Source: Saccharum officinarum (taxonomy: Eukaryota; Streptophyta; Magnoliopsida; Poales; Poaceae). Taken from it: 64,000 bases of DNA. Position numbers and translations under genes: made by a program. Positions within the stretch are counted from its first letter, which is position 1; each line of letters opens with the position of its first letter. Positions 46,001 to 57,003 of this stretch are shown in pieces. Under the pieces are notes generated by a model. That model made no database searches. It was not told where the DNA came from and worked only from the letters and a program-made list of their open reading frames with translations. Location: assembly GCA_020631735.1 (NCBI GenBank), contig CM036197.1:43199880-43263879 (forward strand), given 5' to 3'.

Positions 46001-49000
46001 TTCTCATAAAGAATAATCTTTTATTTCCTATTTAGCTAGGGTTACACAACAACACCTATCTCTGGTGTAGATAAAAATCTACAAAAATTACAGTAGACTA
46101 CTCTTACCCTAACTAACCTACCACTAAATTTTCATGAGAATTGCACAAGTAAAACTGCCTGTACAAAATAAACAAGCTATAGCCCAAATGTGAGCATGAA
46201 TTTATTTTATACTAGAAAAAGTATCAAACAACAGATTTCACAATTTTCTTAGGTTACTAACAGTAAACTAACATACTACAAAAATTATCACATGTATGTT
46301 GTATACAATTTTTACTCTATAATAAAAATAACAGATATTACCAATTAAAAGCATTTGAACTACACTTCAACATTTTTCCACAGAACATGCTTCACTAATA
46401 TTTTTCCTAGAAAGTATATCACAAATAAAGATTAATGCCACAAGAATCACATTTTTCCCTTTATTATTTTATTTACTACACTTTTTCTAAGATATCAGCA
46501 TTTATAACAATTAAATAAAAATGCACAGTAGAGTGTCACAAAAATCACATGAGATATTTTTAAACTGTAGATCTATTCAAAAGGAACATTTCACAATTTG
46601 TTTCATGATTTTTGGAGCTATAAAACTTGAGATACAATTTTTAGAAGCCTTTTTCAGGTTTTCTGGAAATCAATTTCTTTAAAACCGAAAATCAAAACCG
46701 GCTTTAAACGCTACGTGCACCCCGCTGTGACACCCGAAACCGAAACACTGAGACAGACAGGCGGGACCCATGGGTCAGACGGGCCCACCCGTCAGCCGCA
46801 GTCGGTCAGGGGCGGCGCAGACCGCCGGGATCTCGCCGCCGGCGAGTCCTCCGACGACGGGGAGGGCACCATCGTGCTCCTCTCACCGACGCGAACCCAG
46901 TGGTGCCCAGTGGGTGGCCAGACGAGCTCGGCATCGAGCTCGCCGGCGTGCATGGCGGCTCGGTGGCGCGGGATGCCGTCGGCCGGCCAACTCCGACCGA
47001 GAGGAGCCGCGCGGTGAGGTCAGTGAGACTCGTGGTGCAAGTGCGGTGCTCGTGCGCTCGAGAAGTGGGCGAGAAGTGGCGTGGAGGGGTGCGGCCCACG
47101 GAGCGGGTTGCTCCGGTGAGCTCGGCCGGAACTCCGGCGAGCTATTACCGCGGAGGGAGGCCGAATCCTGGCGGGCTGTGGCGAGCACCGGACGCGCAAC
47201 GACAAGGCGCAGCGAGGGTGAAGACGGAGGCGGAGGCGGTGAGCCGGAGCGGCGGCTAAGGCGGTTGCGGAGCTCGGGAGCCGGCGATGGCGAGGCGGAG
47301 CTCTGCTGCTGCTGCTGCGGGCGGGCGAGGGAGAGAATGGAGGGGCAATCCGAGGAGGACGAGCGCGCGGAGGGGGTAAGCGGGCGCGGACGCTGCGGGG
47401 GCCACAGGGGCGCGTGTCGCGCAGCTCCGACGGCGTGCGGCCACGCGGCGACCGAGCGCTGCCGCGGCGCCACGACGCCACGCGCGGGCGCGCGCGCGCG
47501 GGGGCGGGAGGGAGACGACGCGGGCGCGGGCCGGGCCGCCAGCGAAGCTGGGCCGAAAGGGAAGCCGAAGCCCACTAAGGCGAAAATCTGATTTTTCTTT
47601 TTCAAAATATTTTCCAGATTTAATTCTTTGTTTCAAAATTGAATTTGGAGATGAAAAAGAGGTTTTCAGAAATTTGGCCCAAAATAAAAGTTGTTCAAAA
47701 TTTTATTCTCTACAACTTTCATATAGAGCACTTTTCAAAATTCTCAATAGATTTTAAATTTGAGATTTAAAGCTAATTTAAAATCAAAAACTCATTTACT
47801 TAGAATATTTTTAAAACAGAATTTGAGGAAAACTTGAATTCAAAATTTTGCTCCAATAATCAAGTTGATTTATTCTAGATTATTTAAAATTGCTACTTCT
47901 CAAAAGTTCACCAACTTTTTAACACTTATATCAAAATTAGGGTTCCCATTTATTTGTTTTTCACATTAAATTTGAAAGAGCTACAATTCAATTAATGTTA
48001 ATCATGCAATGATGCTGAATGCTTATGCTTTGAATGATAATGCATGCTTAACACCCAGGGGTGTTACAGCCCTCCTCTCAACTTCGGCGAAGCCATAATC
48101 ATCCTTCCTGGAACAGAGTCCAATGAAGATCAAATTAGCAGGTTTTTTCAGAATTTCTACCATGATCTCCCTCGTGATCTCAGAGCTTGGGTACCCTATA
48201 TCGATGAGGATAACAAGTTCCCTCTTCTTTTCAATTTTGCCGATAGTGATCTGAACCAAGATAATGATCTTATGGTGGCTATTATTACCCCAGAGCAATC
48301 CCAGTAAACACATTTGGCAGCGGGAAGAATTCTCATATCACTTATGAATTCTACAATCCATCGGCAGTGTCTCGCCAATTAGCCTTTGGGCAACTGCCAA
48401 TCAAGTTATGCTTTGCCGATGTGATTAAGCCCAGAGAAATTATTACAACTGGAACTGAATGGAGTAGAGTAGTAAGACTTGCTCCTAATGTCGATATTTC
48501 AAATGTTGATCTCTCCGCCTGGTCACCAATGTCTTTCATCACGGAGTCATATAAGCAATGGTGGCAAGAGTGGAAAGAACAGTTGTTTTCAACATCCGTT
48601 CATACATATCGGCACATGATCGATCCCGACTATGTTGTTCCTGACGATGCAGTAAGTTCTTTTTAACTTTCGTCTCTCTCCTTCCTTTTATATGTATATT
48701 GGTAACTAATCTTCCCTGAAACAGGCCGATGATCTAGTTTCATCAATAAGCAAAAGTGGAAGACCCTTCAACCTCCATCCTATTTCTCCAGTCTCAATAA
48801 TTGGCTACAACGCCCCTACCTTAGAGGTCTTAACCTTCTAGAGGACTCGCGCCAAAACTATCACCTCCAAACCAAGACTAGCAACATCCAGGGCCACTCC
48901 AATGGCTGCTGCTTCAAGCCTAATCAAGGTTTTTAAGGTAATAACCTTGCTTACTTTGTTTTTCTGTCGATGCACACTATATTAACATATAACTATCAGG

Positions 49001-50274
49001 ATGTGAGAGCTGCAGCTGGATCGTCATCAGCAACTCTTCCAATATCAAGCACCACGACCTCTACTCCTCCTTCGGAGGTATTTTCTTATTTTTACATTTT
49101 TTTGTTAAATATCCAATCTTATACTCATTTTTTGCAGCAACAAACGGGCACATCGGCAAGCACACCAAGCATGCAAGCTCCCCAATCAACACATGTCGAT
49201 GCCCCCAGCCAATTGTCGCTGAGGCCCAAACAAAGCGCAAAGCTTTAACCGATGCTGAAGCTCAACAAAAGCGACAGAAATCTACACCAGCCCCTTCATC
49301 CGCTCTAACACCTGTCAATCGACCCACTGATATAATTGAACAAGCTGCTTCTTCTGTACAAGATACGCCATCAGCCATTATACCCTAAGGGCCGACTACT
49401 GATGAGGTTGTAGAAGACATTCCATCGGCATCCTCTGTCGATCCTTCGCATGATCTTTTTCAAGCCGCTCCCTCAAGCCAGGCTCAAGAAATTGCCCTGA
49501 AGCAGGTAAACCGATTAACTGTTTGGTTTATAATATCCCCAGACACCACAAATAGGATTTCTAACTCTCTTTATTTCACAGGAACAAGATTCTCCCGATA
49601 GCTTATTTTCTTTTGCTATCGACGTCTCCGATGATGACGGAGAAGAGGCGAGTTCTTCCCTGGCATTGGGAACAATATCGGCAGATACCTATGGCAAACT
49701 AGAAGTTCTCCTGAATCTGCTGCAACAAGATACTGCTCAACTGGTGATCGATTCAGACCCTGCAAGGACCATCTTCAAAACAATCCATGGCCAAGTCCCT
49801 GCCGATGTCGAAGAAATCATCTTCCCAGCAGTCCATCTGGAGAGCAGACAACTTCAATATCAAAAGGCTGTTCATCGTATTGCCGACAGAGCAGCTCAGG
49901 CTCATCTTAAGGAAGAAATGTTGCAGCTGAAGCAAACTGCCGATGAGAAGCACAAAAGCATCGGCAACTTGCAAGCCTCCGGTGCTGATCTTAAGCAGAA
50001 AATCTTAGACCTATCGGCAAAAAGGGCAGCTCTGCTAGCCGAACTGGAAAAGGTTGAAACAACCCTGACTCAAGCCAAGCAAGAAGAAGACCAGCTTCCT
50101 GACGCTATCAAGGTCCTTCAGCAAGAACGAGACGTCCAAGCTCGCAAGGCCTTGGTTCTCAAGAAGAAACTCAAGCCTGTAGAAGGAAGTGCCGATGAAG
50201 ATGCCAAGGAATTAAAAGAAACCGATGAAATTCGCCTGCGTGCGATATCGGCTATCCAAGCTTTATTAAATTAG
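43028..50274 (+). pseudogene. Antisense extra gene of the gypsy element: plant-mobile-domain-like plus coiled coil
   Basis: The gene lies between integrase and the 3' LTR, opposite to gag-pol. Exon 1 is 43,028-43,054 (MAVNFNVPT), with an intron to 43,163. Exon 2 encodes a plant-mobile-domain-like region (WAERKIDQCIRLSIADMQ, APTLADVYMLTGLDIS, WLEKFIFCGRSVGPTNAF). It is cut at 44,046 by a solo LTR and resumes at 48,074 in frame (SATRP then PLNFGEAIIILPG). Further GT-AG introns are seen at 48,654-48,725 and later. The last exon (49,582-50,274) codes a long heptad-rich coiled coil ending AISAIQALLN. Lesions are TAG at 43,308, shifts near 43,705 and 48,300, TAG near 48,839, and one more shift and stop around 49,250-49,388. 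Function is unknown. Mobile-domain proteins are known both in transposons and as domesticated silencing factors. Confidence 0.65.
44047..48068 (-). mobile_element. Solo LTR, 4,022 bp, with exact GCCCT target duplication
   Basis: It begins TGTAACGG and ends GGTGTTACA on the plus strand, and is flanked by GCCCT at 44,042-44,046 and 48,069-48,073. No gag or pol is present. Very long LTRs starting TGTAACACCC (the minus-strand reading) occur in the grass Del/Tekay group, which I infer as source. It splits the antisense gene, and removing it with one duplication copy restores that frame. The GC-rich middle (46,720-47,590) has overlapping open frames on both strands that are not genes. Confidence 0.8.
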
Positions 50275-50341
50275 CGCATCGGCAATGATTGATACTTTGT
50301 TTTGACTCTAGCCGATAGGATTGTTATCGGCAATTACTCTT

Positions 50342-52477
50342 TTATGCATCCATCCAGATACTAGGGTAATATTTCTTTAAATATTTTCCATTTAATGCTC
50401 TGGAAAATACAACTCCTTCGAGAGTTTCAAGAATATATGCATTACCAGGAACAGATTGATTTATCCGATATGAACCTTCCCAATTAGGTGACCATTTGCC
50501 AAACTTAGAACTTTTAGTCCTAATCGGTAAAATCAACTTCCAAACCAATTCTCCATCGACAAATTCCTTTACCTTTACCTTCTTGTCATACCATCTAGCT
50601 ACTCTTTTCTTATTCTCCTCGATGCTAACCAAAGCTTTTAACCGATGACCTGCTACATCTTCCAACTCATCCTTCATAAGGATATCATAATCATCGGCTG
50701 TTAATTGATCTTGAGAGCGTATTCGCCTAGAACCAATTTTAATCTCCCAAGGTAAGACTGCATCGTGTCCATACACCAACTGATAAGGTGTTACCTTGGT
50801 TGCACCATGACATGCCATCCGATATGACCACAAAGCTTCATTTAATATTGTATGCCACTTCTTAGGATACTCTTTAATCTTGCGCTTAATGAGCTTGATA
50901 ATTCCTTTATTAGATGCTTCAGCCTGACCATTAGCCTGGGCATAATACGGTGAAGAATTCAAAATTTTAATCCCCATTCCTATAGCAAACTTATCAAATT
51001 CACCCAATGTAAACATAGTGCCCTGATCAGTAGTGATGGTTTGAGGGATGCCAAATCGGTAAACAATATGCTCCTTCACAAAATCAATCATATTAGCCGA
51101 TGTCACCTTTTTTAAAGGAATTGCTTCAACCCACTTTGTGAAATAATCGATAGCAACTAGAATAAACTTATGCCCTTTACTCGATGGTGGATAAATCTGA
51201 CCGATGAGATCAATAGCCCAATCCCGGAACGGCCAAGGCTTAATTATAGGGTTCATAGCCGATGCGGGTGCCCTTTGAATATTACCAAATTTCTGACATT
51301 CCTGACATCCTTTAAAATATTTAAAACAATCTTCAAGAATAGTCGGCCAATAATATCCATTTGTTCTGATCATCCATTTCATCTTGAAGGCTGACTGATG
51401 AGCCCCACATTTAAATTCCTGATCGGCTTTTAATTTCAATAATGGACTAAAAGCCTTGATCTTACCCGATAAATTAGATATGAATCTTCTGATGAAATTA
51501 ATCTTACCGATCAAGGATTGTAATTTAGTTTTATCGGCAGGAGCAACAATCTTGTTGATTGCCTCAATAGATTTTCTACTAATTTCAATACCCCGCTGAT
51601 GCACCATAAAACTCAAGAATTGTCCTGCCGATACACCAAATGCACATTTATTAGGATTCATCTTTAATCCATGTTTTCTTGTGCACTCCAATATCTTCTG
51701 TAGATCGGTTAGATGCTTTGTGATGTCTCCAGACTTAATCACTATGTCATCAATGTAGATTTCTACCAACGTGCCGATATATTCATGGAAAATAAAGTTC
51801 ATAGCTCTTTGATAAGTAGCACCGGCATTTTTCAAACCAAATGTCATAACTATCCACTCAAATAATCCCACATGTCCTGGACATCTAAAAGCAGTCTTAG
51901 AAATATCTTCTTCAACCATGAATATTTGATTATAACCTGCATTACCATCCATGAAACTGATAATCTGATGCCCTGCTGCAGCATCAATCAACAAATCAGC
52001 AATCAGCATTGGGTAACCATCCATCGGTGTGGCTTTGTTGAGATTCCTGAAATCAATACAAACATGAAGTTTCCCATTTTTCTTGTATACATGAACCACA
52101 TTAGAAATACACTCTGCATATCGACACTGCCGAATAAACTTGGCCTCAATTAATTTAGTTATTTCGGCATTAATATCAGGAAGTATATTAGGATTGCAGC
52201 GGCGTGCCGGCTGCTGATGTGGCCGAAATCCAGATTTAATAGGCAACCGATGTTCAACTATAGATCGGTCTAACCCAGGTATTTCAGTATAATCCCAAGC
52301 AAAACAATCTTTATATTCCTTTAACAAATCAACTAGTTGTTGTTTACACTTGAAATTTAACTTAGCGCTAATAAAAGTGGGCCTTGGCCCATCGCCTTCA
52401 CCAATATCTATTTCTATTAAATCATCTGCCGATGTAAATCCTTGACCTAATTTTCTATCATTGGCAAATCTATCCAT
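50342..52477 (-). pseudogene. pol: reverse transcriptase fused to integrase, RNase H deleted
   Basis: One uninterrupted 711-codon frame. The reverse transcriptase covers residues about 90-290, with CIDFRNLNKATP, FMDGNAGYNQ (first Asp at 177), FGLKNAGATYQR and the catalytic YIDD (241-244). The connection domain runs to KADQEFK (residue 356). The next residues, CGAHQSAFKMKW, are already the integrase zinc-binding region, so RNase H and the first His of the HHCC finger are missing. The second His (360) and CQEC (391-394) remain. The integrase core has Asp 423, Asp 484 and Glu 520 in D,D-35-E spacing. The C-terminus ends ALNGKYLKKYYPSIW. The enzyme could not degrade RNA in the hybrid, so the copy is non-autonomous although the frame is open. 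Confidence 0.85.
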
Positions 52478-52551
52478 TAAAACTCTTCTTTAGAACCGAC
52501 TGTTTGGGTCGGTAGAATTTCATAATCGGCAACCTTGAGGAACTCTTTTTC

Positions 52552-53296
52552 TCAAGCTTCTCCTGATATGCACCTAGTTCGCTCATAAGTGTCTGATTCT
52601 GCCGATGCGATGATATAAGAAGAATCACCAGGAACAACTTCAATTTTGTCTCCAACCCATTGTATAAGACACTGATTTATTGTAGAAGGAACACAACAAT
52701 TAGCATGAATCCAATCCCTTCCTAAAAGCAGATTATATGCACCCTTGCCATTAATAACAAAGAAAGTTGTCGGTAAAGTTTTACTGCCGATGGTCAATTC
52801 AACACACACTGCCCCTTTAGCTGGTGATACATTGCCTTCAAAGTCCTTTAGCATCATATCAGTCTTAGTTAAGTCTTGATCTCCCTTACCAAGCTTCCGA
52901 TACATCACATAAGGCATAATATTAATTGCAGCTCCTCCATCAATAAGTATCTTAGATACAGGCTGCCCATCAACTCTGCCTTTTACAAACAAAGCCTTGA
53001 GGTGTTGTCTCTCATCATCGGCAGGCTTCTCAAAAATAGCCATCATTGGATCTAGTGTTAATTGAGCTATTTGGTCAGAGAAAAAAAACTTCTTCTTCGC
53101 TATCAGATAGAGCTAAAAATTCCATCGGCAACATAAACACCTTATTGACATCTGCCGATGGGCCTTTATTTTTGTGTCTTATCAGCCACTGCTGATTACC
53201 AGATTTCTCACTGGAGGGACTTCCTTCTTGGTAAAAGTCTTTTTGACGCTCTCGCTGCATTTTCCTCTTCTGTGTCTTTGTCAAACCCTCTGGACA
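52552..53296 (-). pseudogene. Protease region of the gypsy element, frameshifted
   Basis: Continuing the gag frame, CPEGLTKTQKRKMQRE leads to SEEEVFF. There an 8-T run (plus 53,081-53,088) shifts the frame, and the next frame resumes with SDQIAQLTLDP. The aspartic protease core follows at about 52,960 (ILIDGGAAINIMP, with Asp-Gly-Gly in place of the usual Asp-Ser/Thr-Gly) and about 52,760 (YNLLLGRDWIHA). The frame stops at TGA 52,552-52,554 before pol. An extra T in the run would explain the shift. Confidence 0.75.
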
Positions 53297-56146
53297 TCAT
53301 TGAGGAAGTTTAGTTTTCCACACTGGCTGATAGGTCCTGGTTGTCTCCACATGACGTATATTAGGATCCCTGTAAAATATTTCTTTATCAGGAACTCTTG
53401 CATTTGCCATCTCTTCAAGTTCCTCTTGGTTTCTCGGAAAATATGCAACGTGTTTACCAAGCCTTTCATGTACACTGAGCCTGCCCCCCAGCCAATCATA
53501 TACTGATGCTCTCCTTCTGATCGGCTCATTAATAGACAAACCTTGATTACCATATTGAAATCTTCTTATAGGACGATTAATTCCATAATAAACATTGCAC
53601 TCTGGGCAATTTTCAACAGTAGGTAACTTAATACCTTCCTCCCAACAATGAATAAAAAACGGACAATTCCAATGATCCTTATGCCGATTCCACTCTTCTT
53701 GACGTCTTTCCTCTTGCTGTTGTCGATATCGGTCCCTTCGCTGATGCCAGCCTTCCTGTTGTCTTTGTTGAGTAATCATGATGCCAGATCGAGGAGGCTT
53801 TCCAGAACTGCCACCTTCTGTCAATAGCCCATTGCCTTTTGCATCATCGGTAGTTATCCGATGTTGGGGATCTACTGATGCATTCTTTTTAGCAGCTTCT
53901 GATGTCAACACCTTAATTTTACCTTTAGTATCCAACATATTTGCTGGAAAAGGATGTTGATCAATTTTCATCGGCTTTTGAATCTTGGAATTGCCAAATT
54001 TTATTCTCCCAGACTCAATAGCTAACTGTAATTGTTGTCTAAATACTTTGCACTCATTTGTACTGTGTGAAGTTACATTATGCCATTTGCAATACAGCAT
54101 ATGCTTCAACTCTTCTGCCGATGGGATCACATGATTATGTGACAACTTAATCTGGCCCTCCTGAAGCAAAAGATCAAATATCTTATCGACTTTGGTGACG
54201 TCGAAAGTAAACTTCTCTGGCTCTTTGTGACCAAAGGGACAAGATATTGGCTTTTTATTCTTAACCCACTCAGCCAAGCCGATAACTGGTTCTTCATCCG
54301 AATCAGAATCTTCTACTTTTTCGACAAATGAAACTTTCTTATTCCAATTCCTTTTAGGTTCAAAAACCCTAGTGTCTTGATCAGAAATTCTTTGCACTAG
54401 ATGACTTAGGCTTTCGAACTCCTGAGAAGCATATCTGTCCTTAAGGTGTGGCAACAATCCCTAAAAGGCCAAATCGGCAAGCTGCCGATCATCCAACACC
54501 AGTCTATAACATTTGTTCTTTACATCTCGTAGCCTTTGCACAAAGCCTTCTACCGATTCATCATTGCGCTGTTTCATCTTTACCAAATCAGTAAGCTTCT
54601 TTTTATGAACTCCAGCAAAGAAATACTTATGAAATTGCTTTTCCAGATCAGCCCAAGTAATAATAGAATTTGGCGGTAGTGAGATAAACCATGTAAATGC
54701 TGATCCAGATAGAGATGATGAAAACAAACGAACTCTCAATTCATCTCTACAAGCTGCCTCTCCACATTGAATAATAAAACGATTAACATGCTCCATGGTT
54801 GATGTATCGTCCTGCCTAGAAAACTTAGTGAAATCCGGCACCTTGTAACGATTTGGGAGAGGAATTAAATCATATGCTGGAGGATACGGAGTCTGATAAG
54901 AATAGGTATTAACTTTGGGCTTGATCCCAAACTGATCCTTCATAATTTCTGCTATTTTATCGGCCCAAAAAGCATCAACATCTTGTTGACGACATGGTTG
55001 AATCTCCACTGGAGGTACTTGCTGATACCCTTCTGCATACCTTTGTGGCCCACGATCTCCAGCAATTGGCATATTTGTCACTATCTGTGGTCCATTAACC
55101 TGCTGAAAAGGGTTCATCGGTTGAGCTGCCGATGCTTGATTCTCAAAACCAGCATGCATGTGACCTTGATGAACACCTGTGGCTTGCTGATTTGGCTGAA
55201 CTGAATGTTGAGTGGGAAACTGCCCTGGCCAATTATTAGCGTTCATCGGTACAAAATTTACCGATGGTTGGTAACTTGTTGGCATTGCCGGATAATTACA
55301 ACTAACTTGAGGTAAAACCTGGACTCCAGGTTGACTTACGATTGGAGCCTTCTGTTGCATCGGTAACAAATTTGCCGATGGACTTGAACTAGATGTTTGA
55401 CCCAAAGACACCTGGAAACCTCCTAGAGTTGGTTGTACAGTAGTTGCTGTAGTATATTGGGGTACTTGAGCTATCGGTGAATCGGCCGATAGCATAGGAG
55501 CTTTTCCCGTTGCATCAAACACTTGAGGTGATCCATGGTTAAAAACAGATGGCTCTGGAGGCATACCATATCCCCACCAATTAGCAGGAGTCTGATTATT
55601 CTGTGGTACAGGACCTGATAAAGCCGATGCTGATAGATCTGTATTAAGCTGAACTCGTCCTAATAATGCTGAATCCGGACGCATCGGTGTAGACTGTACG
55701 TTAGATAAACCTGTTGATACTAGAAGAGAAGAAATCTCTATACCCGCAATGGCCGGGGGAGCCGATGGAGCAATAGCAGATGCTGATTCTGGTTGATGAT
55801 AAGCAGGCCCAACGTAACGAGGTGACGCTTGCCCTTCTTTAAAAGTTCGAATCACAGCATTATGGACAGTATTGGACAGCACATTGGAATGAGTAATTAA
55901 AGCATGATTCACTGCAGAATTAATCATCTCTTGAAGTTTACCCGGATTAGAATCAAAGGTAACTTGCCGAGGCAACGACAAGTCTTGCTTCTGGATGACT
56001 TGTCCACTTTTGTTCAAACTGAATGACTTCAAGCAGAGCTGTCTGTATTCTTCTATAGCCCTCTCCATAGCCTGCTTCTGATCGTCCTTAAGATCTTCTT
56101 CTGTTATCGCGATGATGTTCCCCGCATCGATCTCAGGATTAAGCAT
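53297..56146 (-). pseudogene. gag of the gypsy element, two in-frame stops
   Basis: Gag forms the particle that packages the element RNA. The chosen start is the ATG at 56,146 (MLNPEIDAGN), just inside the 5' LTR; upstream in-frame codons belong to the LTR. The first about 350 residues are Gln/Pro/Ser-rich. The conserved retrotransposon gag domain follows (FTKFSRQDDTSTMEHVNRF, AFTWFISLPPNSI, FVQRLRDVKNKCY). TAG at 54,461-54,463 interrupts it (DLAF, then GLLPHLKDRY, probably from CAG). The frame continues through WKNKKP-type linker and a cysteine-bearing segment (HCWEEGIKLPTVENCPEC) to TGA at 53,297-53,299, which probably replaces an Arg codon, since CPEGLTKTQKRK continues in the same frame. 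Confidence 0.75.
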
Positions 56147-56184
56147 CTTGACTAGATCTGTCCCACCGGGCGTACTAAAAGATG

Positions 56185-56998
56185 TGTTGATGCAAAAGTA
56201 GATCTGCAAACACAAAGGGCTAATACCCGAAATCGATATCCAAAGCGTGCCAGTCGATTTGACCTGTTAATCGACAAGGATGAAGATACGAGCACTTTGG
56301 TCCTGACAACAGCGATACGCCCGGAAGTCACGGCCAAGAGGTACTCACGCGGAACTCGAGGATCGCCGAAGATTGCACTGGAGCAATGCAACTCGTCGAA
56401 TCGATGAGAACTCGTAAAAAAGAAAAATATGCAAATTGACGAAGTCATCGAAAGTAGATGTAAATAAGAATAAAAAGCAGTTTCTGATGTATTGATTGAT
56501 CTCTTTTTTACATTGCCCTTCACCCTATATTTATATCCTGATCTACAGAAACGTAACCAAATACGACTAGGACACTAAATCCAAATCTATGGAAACACAT
56601 GACTTTGATACAACTCAGACTCTAATAAACGTATATAAGAAAATTAACTCCTATCTTATTCCATAGTCCGCCTCAGTCACGATGGTATTCTCATCGACCT
56701 CCTTCTTATCGGCACAATCCCTGTTCCATCGGCACAATCCCTGTTCCATCGGCAGCAGCCTTCAAGATCCTTCCATCGGTACATCCCTGTTTCATCGGCA
56801 GCAGTCTTCAAACCATCTTTCATCGGCATCGGCAATAATACCCTTAACCTTATTGGCAACATTTCAATTTGAACCCATACGCCGCTACCACTCATAAGCA
56901 AACTCATTTTCATCAGCTATCAATTTACACAATAATCTTTCCTCTGCTGATTAGCCCTTCCTGACCATCTTGACACGTGCTAAAAAATGATGTCAACA
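56185..56998 (-). repeat. 5' LTR of the gypsy element (814 bp)
   Basis: It is nearly identical to the 3' LTR. The size difference is explained by a tandem duplication of cggcacaatccctgttccat in this copy (about 56,709-56,748) and one missing T. The gag start codon follows 39 bases inside the element. Confidence 0.9.
56526..56535 (-). promoter_or_regulatory. TATA box of the 5' LTR
   Basis: On the minus strand ggatataaatataggg lies near the middle of the LTR. The same word is in the other LTR at 41,981-41,990. It would drive the gag-pol transcript leftward. Confidence 0.6.
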
Positions 56999-57003
56999 GT
57001 ATC

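Larger units (their letters stand above)
41640..56998 (-). mobile_element. Ty3/gypsy LTR retrotransposon (Tat-like), 15.4 kb including nested LTR
   Basis: The LTRs at 41,640-42,434 and 56,185-56,998 enclose a minus-strand gag-protease-RT-integrase series. The flanking duplication GTATC is exact (41,635-41,639 and 56,999-57,003). Domain order RT then integrase makes it Ty3/gypsy. Long gag-pol followed by an extra antisense gene before the 3' LTR is a known trait of the grass Tat lineage (for example Grande). The coding parts are damaged: stops in gag, a shift before protease, and an in-frame loss of RNase H. Without the nested solo LTR it would be about 11.3 kb. It lies just downstream of the broken receptor-kinase exons. 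Confidence 0.9.

Noticed and set aside
46770..47605. 273- and 240-codon frames on opposite strands
   Set aside because: Both lie in the GC-rich middle of the 4-kb solo LTR, overlap each other, and show low-complexity Arg/Ala/Pro composition. A similar pattern recurs in the LTR-like block at 26,700-27,440.
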